Below, in pieces: positions 43,047-51,151 of a DNA stretch of 64,000 nt; position 1 is the first letter of the stretch, and each line of letters opens with the position of its first letter. Position numbers and translations under genes: made by a program. The notes below the pieces were generated by a model, which was not told the DNA's origin, made no database searches, and saw nothing but the letters and a program-made list of their open reading frames with translations. Source of the stretch: Amycolatopsis umgeniensis (lineage in GTDB: Bacteria > Actinomycetota > Actinomycetes > Mycobacteriales > Pseudonocardiaceae); assembly GCF_014205155.1 (NCBI RefSeq), contig NZ_JACHMX010000001.1:7874001-7938000 (forward strand), written 5' to 3'.

Positions 43047-43888
43047 CCCTCGTCGGAGTCGTCGGCGCCGGTGTGATGGGCACCGGGGTCGCGCAGAACC
43101 TCGCCACCAGCGAGCACGAGGCCGTGCTCATCGACGTCGACCCGGGCAAACTCGCCGACGCCCGCGACCGGATCGAACTCGAATGCCGGATGAGCCGCAT
43201 GCTCGGCGGACCGGAGATCGACGCGGCCGCCGTACTCGGCCGGATCACCTTCGGGACCGAACTCGAGCTGCTCGCCGAAGCCGAAGTCGTGATCGAGAAC
43301 ATCACCGAGAACTGGGACCTGAAGTCCCGCCTGTACCCGAAACTCGACGAGGCCTGCAAAGCCGACACGGTGTTCGTCGTCAACACCTCCGCCATCCCGA
43401 TCACCAAGGTCGCCGCGCTCACCCGCCGGCCGGACAAGGTGATGGGCGTCCACTTCATGAACCCCGTGCCGATGAAGCCGTCGTGCGAGTTCATCCCCGG
43501 CTACCACACCAGCGAGTCCACCAAGGACATCGTGCGCGAGCTGCTGCTGTCGATGGGGAAGAAGCCGATCCCGGTCAACGACGCCTCCGGGTTCGTCTCC
43601 AACCGCGTGCTGATGCTCACCGTCAACGAGGCCGCTTTCCTCGTGCACGAAGGAGTCGCGGACGCGGAGACCGTCGACGAGGTCTTCCGCGGCTGCTTCG
43701 GGCATCCGATGGGCCCGCTCGAGACCGCCGACCTGATCGGCGTCGACACGATCCTCTACAGCGTCGAAGTGCTCTACGACGAGTTCAACGACAGCAAGTA
43801 CCGCCCCTGCCCCCTGCTCAAGCAGATGACCGCGGCCGGACTGCACGGCCGCAAGAGCGGCAAGGGTTTCTACAACTACAGCGGCTGA
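43043..43888 (+). CDS. 3-hydroxyacyl-CoA dehydrogenase family protein, FkbK-like (glyceryl-ACP oxidation)
   Basis: The ATG at 43043 overlaps the PKS4 stop (ATGA) and has AAGGAGG just upstream; an in-frame upstream extension is rejected because it lies inside PKS4. The 281-residue protein has an N-terminal Rossmann loop (GVVGAGVMG, residues 5-13), a conserved His-Phe-Met-Asn-Pro segment near residue 137, and the C-terminal dimer fold of HADH enzymes. In methoxymalonyl-ACP and hydroxymalonyl-ACP pathways this family is thought to oxidise the C3 or C2 alcohol of glyceryl-ACP. Its place beside the ACP, FkbI-like and FkbH-like genes supports that role over beta-oxidation. Confidence 0.9.
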   Translation: MTLVGVVGAGVMGTGVAQNLATSEHEAVLIDVDPGKLADARDRIELECRMSRMLGGPEIDAAAVLGRITFGTELELLAEAEVVIENITENWDLKSRLYPKLDEACKADTVFVVNTSAIPITKVAALTRRPDKVMGVHFMNPVPMKPSCEFIPGYHTSESTKDIVRELLLSMGKKPIPVNDASGFVSNRVLMLTVNEAAFLVHEGVADAETVDEVFRGCFGHPMGPLETADLIGVDTILYSVEVLYDEFNDSKYRPCPLLKQMTAAGLHGRKSGKGFYNYSG

Positions 43889-43934
43889 AGGCTCGCCGCA
43901 TCCCACTTTCCGTACCACGAGAAAGGCATCCACC

Positions 43935-44186
43935 ATGACGCAGGACGTCCGAGGCGAGATCCGCGCCTTCATCGGGGCGAAGTTCCCCAGTCTGTCGTTC
44001 ACCGACGAGCAGGACATCTTCGCACTGGGGTTCGTGAACTCCCTGTTCGCGATGGAGCTGGTCATGTTCATCGAGAAGGCGTTCGCCACGCGGATCCCCA
44101 ACGAGGACCTGAAGCTGGACAACTTCCGCACCGTCACGCGGATGACCGAGCTGGTCGAGCGGCGCACCGCCGCTGCCGCGCACTGA
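43935..44186 (+). CDS. Discrete acyl carrier protein, FkbJ-like (carrier for hydroxymalonyl)
   Basis: This 83-residue protein starts at the ATG at 43935, 46 bases after the dehydrogenase stop, with a GAGAAAGG ribosome site. The phosphopantetheine site is Ser36 in GFVNSL, with Asn replacing the usual Asp, as can occur in carrier proteins of this group. Flanking genes indicate that it carries the glyceryl group made by the FkbH-like protein while it is oxidised to hydroxymalonyl, and then presents it to an AT. This gap is the only sizeable interruption in an otherwise overlapping gene chain. Confidence 0.92.
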   Translation: MTQDVRGEIRAFIGAKFPSLSFTDEQDIFALGFVNSLFAMELVMFIEKAFATRIPNEDLKLDNFRTVTRMTELVERRTAAAAH

Positions 44187-44200
44187 ACGAGGAGAAAGAC

Positions 44201-45340
44201 GTGAGGGCGAGGACACGGCCCGAAACCCCCGAAGCCGAGGTGGTCGGGCGTTTCGTCGACGAGGAGGTCGGCCCGCACGCGGACGCGTGGGACCGGGCCG
44301 AGAGCATCCCCGGTGACGTGCTGCGGCGGGTGGGGGAGCTGGGACTGTGGGCCCCGTTCCTGCCCGCGGAGGCGGGCGGCGCCGGGCTGGACATGGTCAC
44401 CCTCGGACGGTTGCACGAGGAGGTCGGCCGCGGCTGTTCGTCGCTGCGAAGCCTGCTCACCGTGCACACGATGGTGACCGCGACGGTGCAGCGCTGGGGT
44501 GACGACGAACAGCGCGAGCGCTGGCTGCCCGTCCTGTCCGAAGGCGCCACCCTGGGCGCGTTCTGCCTGACCGAACCCGACTTCAGCGGGAGCGACTCGA
44601 CGGCCGCGGGAACCGTGGCCGTCGCCGAAAACGGCGTCTGGACATTGCGGGGACGCAAGACCTGGATCACCGGCGGCCAGGTCGCCGGGCTGCTGCTGGT
44701 GTTCGCCGGCACGGCCACCGGGATGAGCGCGTTCCTGGTCCCCGCCGACCATCCGGGAGTCCGGGTGACCCCGGTCCGGCACATGCTCGGCACCACGGCG
44801 AGCATGCTGGCGACCATCGAGTTCGACGACGTCCGGCTCGACCCGTCCGCGCTGGTCGGGCCGCCGGGCTGGGCCGCGGGAACGGTGATGACCGGCGCGC
44901 TCGACCTCGGTCGCTACAGCGTGGCGTGCGGTTCGGTCGGCATCGTCCGGGCCGCGCTGGCCGCTTCGGCCGCGTACACGTCGGCGCGTTCGGCGGGCGG
45001 CGGGCTGCTGCGGGATCTGCCGCAGATCCGCGCCAAGATCAGCGAGATGGTCACCGCGCGCGACGCCGCGCGGTTGCTGTGCGAGAAGGCGGGCAGGCTC
45101 AAGGACGCGGGCGACCCGGCGACCATCATGGCGACCTGGGTCGCCAAGTACTTCGCGTCCACCGCCGCGGCAAAGGCGGCTTCGGACGCTGTCCAGATCC
45201 ACGGCGCGAACGGCTGCGGCCCGGACTATCCGGTGGCCCGGCTGTACCGCGACGCGAAGGTCATGGAAATCATCGAGGGCAGCACCCAGATCCAGGAGCT
45301 GACCATCGCGGACGAAGCGTACCGGGAGGTGGCGGGATGA
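44201..45340 (+). CDS. Acyl-CoA dehydrogenase family protein, FkbI-like
   Basis: The GTG start at 44201 has a GAGGAG ribosome site and lies 14 bases after the ACP stop. The 379 residues show the acyl-CoA dehydrogenase fold: an FAD-contacting segment around FCLTEPDFSGSD, a WITGG strand, and the C-terminal EGSTQIQE segment that holds the usual catalytic glutamate region. In FK520-type clusters the FkbI homologue takes part in oxidising ACP-bound glycerate towards the extender unit. The stop overlaps the next ATG (ATGA). The discrete ACP next door argues for an ACP-bound rather than a CoA-bound substrate. Confidence 0.9.
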   Translation: MRARTRPETPEAEVVGRFVDEEVGPHADAWDRAESIPGDVLRRVGELGLWAPFLPAEAGGAGLDMVTLGRLHEEVGRGCSSLRSLLTVHTMVTATVQRWGDDEQRERWLPVLSEGATLGAFCLTEPDFSGSDSTAAGTVAVAENGVWTLRGRKTWITGGQVAGLLLVFAGTATGMSAFLVPADHPGVRVTPVRHMLGTTASMLATIEFDDVRLDPSALVGPPGWAAGTVMTGALDLGRYSVACGSVGIVRAALAASAAYTSARSAGGGLLRDLPQIRAKISEMVTARDAARLLCEKAGRLKDAGDPATIMATWVAKYFASTAAAKAASDAVQIHGANGCGPDYPVARLYRDAKVMEIIEGSTQIQELTIADEAYREVAG

Positions 45341-46386
45341 CCGAGTTGTTGGAGAAACCGAAGCGCGGCCGCATCAAATGCGTGGTGTGGGACCTGGACA
45401 ACACGGTGTGGGACGGAACCCTGCTCGAGGACGGCGAGGTCACCGTGCGCCCCGAGGTGGTCGCGGAGATCCGGCGGCTCGACGAGCTGGGCGTCCTGCA
45501 TTCGGTGGCCAGCCGCAACGACCACGAAGCGGCGATGACACGGCTGAAGGTGGCGGGTCTCGACGAGTACTTCCTGTACCCGCAGATCACCTGGAACCCC
45601 AAATCCGGCTCGGTGGAAAGGATCGCGAAGGCGCTCAACATCGGCCTCGACGCGATCGCGTTCGTCGACGACCAGCCTTTCGAGCTCGCCGAGGTCGCGC
45701 ACGCGCTGCCGTCGGTCAAGACCGTCGACGTGGCGGAGCTGGGGGAGGCACTGGCGTCGGAGGAGTTCCGGCCCAAATTCGTCACCGACGAGTCGCGGGT
45801 GCGCCGCGAGCTCTACCGCGCGGCCGCCGTCCGGGAACAGGTCGAACAGGACCACGAGGGCACCAGCGAGGAGTTCCTGTCCACTTTGGACATGAAGTTC
45901 ACGATCGCCCGCGCCCAGCGGGAAGACCTGCAGCGGGCCGAGGAACTGACCGTCCGCACCAACCAGCTCAACTCGACCGGCCGGACCTACTCCTACGAGG
46001 AACTGGACGAGCTGCGCACCTCTCCCGACCACGTGCTGCTCGTCGCGTCCCTTTCGGACAAGTACGGCGGTTACGGCAAGATCGGTCTCGCACTGGCCGA
46101 ACGCGGCACGGAGGCCTGGCACCTGCGGATGATGCTGATGTCGTGCCGCGTGATGTCGCGCGGGGTCGGCACGGTCCTGCTCAACCACATCATGGGGCTG
46201 GCGAAGGAAGACGGCGCGACGCTGCGCGCGGATTTCGTCGAGACCGGGCGCAACCGGGTCATGTACGTGACGTACGCGTTCGCGGGTTTCTCCGAGATCT
46301 CGCGCGACGGTGACAGGCTCGTCCTGGAGTCCGATCTGAGCACGATCCAGCCGCCGCCGCCCTATCTGACGATGGAGCTGCGATGA
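45337..46386 (+). CDS. FkbH-like HAD/acyltransferase (glyceryl-ACP synthase)
   Basis: The ATG at 45337 overlaps the previous stop; an upstream in-frame extension lies inside the FkbI-like gene and is rejected. The 349 residues begin with a HAD-superfamily core, with D19 and D21 in WDLDNT. A later FVDDQPFE segment supplies further acidic residues. A GNAT-like C-terminal half ends near YLTMELR. FkbH homologues capture 1,3-bisphosphoglycerate, dephosphorylate it and load the glyceryl group on the ACP. No fkbG-type O-methyltransferase is present between here and the end of the operon, so the extender is predicted to be hydroxymalonyl-ACP rather than methoxymalonyl-ACP, unless a methyltransferase is encoded elsewhere. 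Confidence 0.94.
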   Translation: MTELLEKPKRGRIKCVVWDLDNTVWDGTLLEDGEVTVRPEVVAEIRRLDELGVLHSVASRNDHEAAMTRLKVAGLDEYFLYPQITWNPKSGSVERIAKALNIGLDAIAFVDDQPFELAEVAHALPSVKTVDVAELGEALASEEFRPKFVTDESRVRRELYRAAAVREQVEQDHEGTSEEFLSTLDMKFTIARAQREDLQRAEELTVRTNQLNSTGRTYSYEELDELRTSPDHVLLVASLSDKYGGYGKIGLALAERGTEAWHLRMMLMSCRVMSRGVGTVLLNHIMGLAKEDGATLRADFVETGRNRVMYVTYAFAGFSEISRDGDRLVLESDLSTIQPPPPYLTMELR

Positions 46387-47129
46387 CCGCACCGATCACG
46401 GCCCGGCCCTGGCTGCCCGGCGGGATCCCGCCGGGCGCGGTGACCAAGCTGTTCTGTTTCCCGCACGCCGGCGCGAGCGCGGCGGTCTACCGCGAGTGGA
46501 TCCCGGCGGCGGGCGAAGACCTGGTCGTCCTGCCGGTCCAGCTGCCCGGCCGGGCCGAACGTGGTCGAGAGACGCCGTACGAAGACGTCGAAAGTCTTGT
46601 CGAGGCGGCCATCGACGGCCTCGGCGACGCGCTGACCGGTGACTTCGCGTTCTTCGGCCACAGCGTCGGCGCCCTGACGGCGTACCTGCTGACCCGGCGG
46701 CTCGCCGAGCGCGGGGCCACGCTGCCGAAACACCTGTTCGTGTCAGGGAGGGCGGCACCGCAGCTGCCCGACACCCGGCTCCAGCTGCGAGGACTGCCGG
46801 ACGAGCGGCTCGCCGCCGAACTGCACGCCCTCGGCGGGCTGCCGGAGGTCCTGCGGCGCGAACGGGAGCTGCTGGCGATGTTCCTGCCCCTGATGCGGGC
46901 CGACCTGGCGGTCAACGAGACGTACCGGCACGTGCCGGGGGAGCCGTTGCCGGTGCCGCTGACCGTGTTCGGCGGCGACCGCGATCCGCGGGCCGATCTG
47001 GACGAACTGGCGGCGTGGCTCGAACTCGCCACCGATTCGACGATGGTCACCTACCCGGGCGGGCACTTCTACCTCGAGCAGCGCGTACCGGAGCTGCTGG
47101 GTGTGATCCACCGGAAGCTGGGCCGATGA
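46383..47129 (+). CDS. Type II thioesterase (editing)
   Basis: This 248-residue alpha/beta hydrolase has its nucleophile in GHSVG (S94), an acidic pair at D199/D201 (GGDRD) and a C-terminal catalytic H228 (PGGHFYL). It opens with the FCFPHAG motif typical of type II thioesterases in PKS and NRPS clusters. Such enzymes remove stalled or mis-primed acyl groups from carrier proteins. The gene is ATGA-coupled on both sides. Because the assembly line lacks an integrated thioesterase, a role in product release cannot be excluded, but the sequence alone favours editing. Confidence 0.93.
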   Translation: MTAPITARPWLPGGIPPGAVTKLFCFPHAGASAAVYREWIPAAGEDLVVLPVQLPGRAERGRETPYEDVESLVEAAIDGLGDALTGDFAFFGHSVGALTAYLLTRRLAERGATLPKHLFVSGRAAPQLPDTRLQLRGLPDERLAAELHALGGLPEVLRRERELLAMFLPLMRADLAVNETYRHVPGEPLPVPLTVFGGDRDPRADLDELAAWLELATDSTMVTYPGGHFYLEQRVPELLGVIHRKLGR

Positions 47130-47884
47130 CGACACAGTGGTTCTCGGCCTGGAAGCAGCCCTCAGGCGCGTTGAGCGAGCAACTTCGCCCCGGCCGGGAC
47201 GCGCATGTGTGGCGCGTCCCCCTCGCCAGGGTGCTCGCCCCCGGCTCCGCCGAGGTCTACAGCCTGCTCGGCGCGCTCTCCGAAGACGAGTTGCGCCGGG
47301 CGGCCGCCATCACGGTGGACGAGGAACGGGCGCACTTCCTGGCCGCACACGTCGCGCTGCGCGACATCCTCGCCTCCTACACGGGCCTCGCGCCTGCCTC
47401 GCTGCGGTTCACGCGCGACGGCGACCGCCCGGCGCTGGCCGGTGCGACGGGGATCGAGTTCAGCCTGTCCCGCTCCGGCGGGTTGGCGCTGGTCGCGGTC
47501 GCCGACGGTGTCCGGATCGGCGTGGACGTCGAGGAGGTCAGGGAGGTCGACCACGACGGCCTCGCCGCGCGGACGCTGCGTCCCGAAGAGGCCGCCGCCG
47601 TCCGCGAGCCACTGACCTTCTTCCGTTACTGGACTTGCAAAGAGGCCTACCTCAAGGCCGAAGGCACCGGCCTCGCCGGATTGCCGGGCCCCTCCTTCAC
47701 GCTCACCGGCGGCGACGTCGAACTCGAAGACCGTCCTGAATGGACGATCACGGAACTGGACGCCGGAGCGGGCAACGCGGCCGCGCTGGCGGTCCCGGCG
47801 CGCCCGGTCACCGTGCGCGCCTTCGATTGGCTGCCCGGCAGGCCGCGACCGGCCGGACAGTACCGGAAAGGCGGAGTGAAATGA
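47126..47884 (+). CDS. Sfp-type 4'-phosphopantetheinyl transferase
   Basis: The start is taken at the ATG at 47126, overlapping the thioesterase stop; a longer in-frame version inside the previous gene is rejected. The 252-residue protein has the magnesium-binding GVDVEE motif (D134, E136) and WTCKEAYLK (K172, E173), the two signatures of the two-domain Sfp class. It should convert apo-ACPs of the PKS and the discrete ACP to the holo form using CoA. Presence in the operon makes the cluster self-sufficient for carrier activation. It overlaps the next gene by ATGA. Confidence 0.94.
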   Translation: MTTQWFSAWKQPSGALSEQLRPGRDAHVWRVPLARVLAPGSAEVYSLLGALSEDELRRAAAITVDEERAHFLAAHVALRDILASYTGLAPASLRFTRDGDRPALAGATGIEFSLSRSGGLALVAVADGVRIGVDVEEVREVDHDGLAARTLRPEEAAAVREPLTFFRYWTCKEAYLKAEGTGLAGLPGPSFTLTGGDVELEDRPEWTITELDAGAGNAAALAVPARPVTVRAFDWLPGRPRPAGQYRKGGVK

Positions 47885-48585
47885 GCGACCCGAAAGCGGA
47901 GCTCGAAGAGTTCATCCAGACCACGGAGTTCAGCTGTCTCGGCGCTCGCGCGGCGTTGAAGAAGGGCTCGATCGTCCACGGCCACTACCCGGCCCTTGGC
48001 GACCCGGAGTCGGCGCGCGCCCACTACCGCGACATGCTCGGCTACGCGCGCGACATCCGGCCCACGTTGTCGGACAAGAGCTTCCGTACTTTCGTGTCGA
48101 CCTTCGAGGAACCCGGAGGGATTCTCGACGAGGAGGAACACGAACGTCTGCTGTGGCGCCATCTTCAGCTCATGCACGACATCGACAGCCGCACCTACGG
48201 CCTCGACGAAGGCGCGACGTCCGACCCCGACGAGCCGAACTTCGGCTTCCACGTGGCCGGGCACTCGTTCTTCGTCGTCGGCATGCATCCGGGCGCTTCC
48301 CGGGCGAGCCGCCGGTTCCCCCGGCCCGCGATCGCGTTCAACTCGCTGATGCAGTTCATGTTGCTGGGCGACAAGTTCTTCTCGATGCAGGACGCGATCC
48401 GCAAACGCGAGACGACCAACAACGGCTCGGTCAACCCGAGCTTCACCACCTACGAGTACCAGATGCCGTCGCGTCACTTCGCGGGCCGGATGACCGAGGA
48501 CGACTGGAAGTGCCCGTTCACTTCGCGGCACGAGGCTTCGTCGGTCAAGTACACGTCGGACGTGATGCAGCGTCCCACCGGCTGA
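47881..48585 (+). CDS. YqcI/YcgG family protein, probable heme-dependent N-hydroxylase (DcsA/GntA-like family)
   Basis: This 234-residue protein is the last gene of the operon and ATGA-coupled to the phosphopantetheinyl transferase. Family features seen are an N-terminal SCLGARAALK segment (C19), H124 and H128 in FHVAGH, the block MHPGASRxSRRF (H136, S140, R141, R144, R145), N154 and Q158, and a C-terminal WKCPF. Characterised members of the YqcI/YcgG group include DcsA (arginine to N-hydroxyarginine, D-cycloserine) and GntA (guanitoxin), which hydroxylate guanidine nitrogens with heme. The substrate here is unknown; a guanidino group on starter or chain is one possibility, but nothing in the window shows one. 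Family assignment is fairly firm; the reaction is inference. Confidence 0.8.
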   Translation: MSDPKAELEEFIQTTEFSCLGARAALKKGSIVHGHYPALGDPESARAHYRDMLGYARDIRPTLSDKSFRTFVSTFEEPGGILDEEEHERLLWRHLQLMHDIDSRTYGLDEGATSDPDEPNFGFHVAGHSFFVVGMHPGASRASRRFPRPAIAFNSLMQFMLLGDKFFSMQDAIRKRETTNNGSVNPSFTTYEYQMPSRHFAGRMTEDDWKCPFTSRHEASSVKYTSDVMQRPTG

Positions 48586-48597
48586 GCGGTGGTACGG

Positions 48598-48634
48598 AAA
48601 AGCCCCCGGTCGCTTCGGCGGCCGGGGGCTTTCT
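48598..48634 (+). terminator. Rho-independent-like terminator after the PKS operon
   Basis: A near-perfect hairpin spans 48601-48630. Arms AGCCCCCGG and CCGGGGGCT continue through a T-G wobble and CGC/GCG to a TTCG tetraloop. It is flanked by an A-run on the left and CTTTCT on the right. It begins 15 bases after the stop of the YqcI/YcgG gene. Confidence 0.88.
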
Positions 48635-48640
48635 CCTGAG

Positions 48641-48745
48641 TCACGCGAGTCACGCCTCTGATCACGCGAGTTCGCCGCCCAATCACGCGAGTCACGCCTC
48701 TGATCACGCGAGTGCGTCGCCCGATCACGCGAGTCGCGCCTGCGC
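48641..48745. repeat. Five exact-period 21-bp tandem repeats between convergent genes
   Basis: The core TCACGCGAGT recurs at 48641, 48662, 48683, 48704 and 48725, an exact period of 21 bases. Units 1 and 3 are identical over the full 21 bases; the tails of units 2, 4 and 5 diverge. The array sits between the operon terminator and the stop of the convergent SARP gene, and codes for nothing plausible. Confidence 0.92.
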
Positions 48746-48760
48746 GCCGACATGGAGCTC

Positions 48761-51151
48761 TCAGGCGAGAGCTTCGATGCGGCGCACGGCCGGGCGGCGG
48801 AGCAGCGCGGTGCGGGTCGCGCGCGGGATCCGCTGGTAGACCAGTTCGCGCAGCGTCGCCCGGCGGAACGTGTAGCCGGCGTCGTCGTCCTCGCGGCGCA
48901 GGACCGCGAGGCTCGCGAGCCGGGACAGCGTCCCTTCGACCTCGGTGGTGTCCCGGCCGCAGACTGCGGCGACGTCCTCGGCGGTGAACGCGTCCCCGGT
49001 GAGACTGGCCGCCTTCAGGAGGGATTTCTCGGCCGCGGGCAGGTTGTCGAGCTGCGCGGCGAGTGTCCGGCGGACCAGCGGGGGTGTCATCGACTGGCCG
49101 AGTCCCGGAAACGGGGTGGTGCGGCCCTGCACCCCCTGGGCGTACGCGTGCGCGAACCGGGGGTTCCCGCCGATCCGGGCGATCAGTTCCTGCCTGCCGC
49201 GGATGAGCCGGGCGGTGCCGGGCAGCAGCTTGTCGAGCAGTTTGCCGACCGCGTCGTCGGAAAGCGGGGAGAGAGACACCGTCGTACCGCATCGCTCGCC
49301 GTGTTCGGCTTCGAGCAGCCCGGGCCGGGCGGACGCGACGATCAGCACCGGCAGCCCCGCGCAGGCTTCTCCGAGCCTGTCGACGGCGTCGCGGGTCTCG
49401 TGGCCGGCGCGATGCAGGTCGTCGGCCAGTACCACCAGCGGTCCGTAGGCGGTCAGCTCGGTGGCGGCGGCTCGAAGCGCGGCGTCGCCGCCTTCGGTGC
49501 GCAGTCGCGAGGCTGTCTGGGGGAGCAGGCCCGGCACGACGGCGAACGCTTCGGCGACGTCGGCCCCGGCGTCCAGCACCCGGAAGCGGGGTTGCTCGGA
49601 AAGGGTCTCGGCGAACTCGGCGAGGAGACGGCTCTTGCCGATCCCGGGCTCGCCGAGCACCGTCACCCGATGCGGGCGGCCGCCGCGCTCGACGAAGCCG
49701 AGAAGATGGCTCAGCAGATCGCGGTCGTGGTCACGGCCGACGAAGCCGCCGGGGTCGGCGGGTTCCGCCACCGGATGCTGACGGGCCGAAACGGCGTGCC
49801 ACCAACCAGGTGAGTCCTCCGAGGCCTCGTGCACCACGGCGGGTTCGGAGGCTTCGCGAACCGTGTCCGACACCCGGATCCGGCCTTCCGGCGCCCGTAG
49901 CGCCGAGCGGACACAGCGGTCCAGCACGGGGCCCGCCACCTGGCCGGGGCCGGCGGCGGTGAACTCGACGAGGACGTCGCCGCTGTCGACGCCGACCTGA
50001 CCGGCTATCCCGGCCGTGGCCAGCCTGTCGAGGATCCGTAGTGCCGTGCGGGTCGCGTGGACGGCGTCGTCGTCGCCGGTCCGGGGGAGGCCGAACAGGG
50101 CCAGCACGACCGGGCCCGAATCCCCGGGCAGATACGCGCCCGCGGCGAGGGTCTCCTCCTCGACGACGGTCCGCAGCCGCGACTGGACCTCGACGGCCTC
50201 CTCGGGATCGTCGTCCGGCGTGGCGGCGAGGGCGACGCCGATCGCGACGACCGGCTTCCGCTCGTTTTCGATGGGCTCCGTGCGGGACAGGGCGATCACC
50301 GGCGCCGGGGTGAACGGCAGCGGCGCGACCATCGGGGCGGGCTCGTCCGCCGGCTCGGGTGCGGGTCGCGGCGCCGGATCCGGCCGACGGGTGAGCAGGG
50401 TTTCGTCGTGCTGGAGGATCGCGCGCTCCAGCTCGCGCAGCTCCTTGCCCGGCTCCAGACCGAGCCCTTCGGCGAGGCTGGCCCGCGTCGCGCGGTAGAC
50501 CTCGAGCGCGTCGACGTGACGGCCGCAGCGGTAGAGCGCGGTCATCAGCTGGGCGTTGAGCCGCTCGCGGTTCGGGTTGGCCTCGGCCAGCCCGCGCAGG
50601 TCGGTGAGCACCTCGTGGTGATGCCCCCGGTCCAGCTCCAGACCGAAAAGATCCTCGTGGACGGCGATCCGCTGATCCTCCAGCGCGACCAGCTCGGGCC
50701 ACACCACGCCGGTCTCGGTGAGGTCGGCGAGCACCGGGCCACGCCACAGCGCGAGCGCGTCGCGATAGGCCGAAACGGCCCGCTCGCCGTCGCCGCCCGC
50801 CTGCGCCGTCCGTCCTTCGGCGGCGAGCCGACGGAACCGGGAGACGTCGACCTGATCGCTGTCGACGCGCAGCAGGTAACCGGGCGCGTGGGTGAGCAGC
50901 ATCGCCTGCTCGGCGGCGCCGGTCCGCTGGGCCAGCGTGGAGCGAAGTCCCGAAACGGCGTTCTGCACCATCTTGCGCGCGGTGGCGGGGATCTCGTCCG
51001 CCCAGATCGCCTGCAACAAGGTGCTGGTGGCGATGACCTCGTTGTGGCGCAACAGGAGATAGGCGAGCACGGCCCGCTGGGTCGCCCCGCGCAGCACTAC
51101 CGGACGTCCGTCGTGCACGACGTTGAAGGGGCCGAGTAGGTCGAAACGCAC
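48761..51151 (-). CDS. SARP-family regulator with cyclase-like and ATPase domains
   Basis: The GTG at 51151 gives the standard SARP opening (V-R-F-D-L-L-G-P-F) and has an AAGGTGG site upstream; a GTG at 51211 would add 20 residues with no family match. The 796-residue protein has an OmpR-type winged helix (about 1-95), a bacterial transcriptional activation domain (about 100-245), a proline/alanine-rich linker, a degenerate class III cyclase-homology domain (about 300-450) and an AAA-type ATPase with intact Walker A (GEPGIGKS, K506) and Walker B (VVLADD). SARPs activate secondary-metabolite operons by binding direct repeats upstream of target promoters. The gene converges on the PKS operon and is the best candidate for its pathway activator. 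It stops early after the ATPase, without the TPR tail of AfsR. Confidence 0.9.
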   Translation of the reverse strand: MRFDLLGPFNVVHDGRPVVLRGATQRAVLAYLLLRHNEVIATSTLLQAIWADEIPATARKMVQNAVSGLRSTLAQRTGAAEQAMLLTHAPGYLLRVDSDQVDVSRFRRLAAEGRTAQAGGDGERAVSAYRDALALWRGPVLADLTETGVVWPELVALEDQRIAVHEDLFGLELDRGHHHEVLTDLRGLAEANPNRERLNAQLMTALYRCGRHVDALEVYRATRASLAEGLGLEPGKELRELERAILQHDETLLTRRPDPAPRPAPEPADEPAPMVAPLPFTPAPVIALSRTEPIENERKPVVAIGVALAATPDDDPEEAVEVQSRLRTVVEEETLAAGAYLPGDSGPVVLALFGLPRTGDDDAVHATRTALRILDRLATAGIAGQVGVDSGDVLVEFTAAGPGQVAGPVLDRCVRSALRAPEGRIRVSDTVREASEPAVVHEASEDSPGWWHAVSARQHPVAEPADPGGFVGRDHDRDLLSHLLGFVERGGRPHRVTVLGEPGIGKSRLLAEFAETLSEQPRFRVLDAGADVAEAFAVVPGLLPQTASRLRTEGGDAALRAAATELTAYGPLVVLADDLHRAGHETRDAVDRLGEACAGLPVLIVASARPGLLEAEHGERCGTTVSLSPLSDDAVGKLLDKLLPGTARLIRGRQELIARIGGNPRFAHAYAQGVQGRTTPFPGLGQSMTPPLVRRTLAAQLDNLPAAEKSLLKAASLTGDAFTAEDVAAVCGRDTTEVEGTLSRLASLAVLRREDDDAGYTFRRATLRELVYQRIPRATRTALLRRPAVRRIEALA

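Noticed and set aside
44201..45340. Beta-oxidation acyl-CoA dehydrogenase
   Set aside because: It is flanked and translationally coupled by ACP, FkbH-like and FkbK-like genes, so ACP-bound glycerate oxidation is the better reading.
47015..47884. A 289-residue version of the phosphopantetheinyl transferase
   Set aside because: The extra 37 N-terminal residues lie inside the thioesterase gene; the ATGA overlap at 47126 gives a start consistent with the other operon genes.
48641..48745. CRISPR array
   Set aside because: Five repeats with a 21-base total period leave spacers of about 11 bases, two of them identical, and there are no cas genes.
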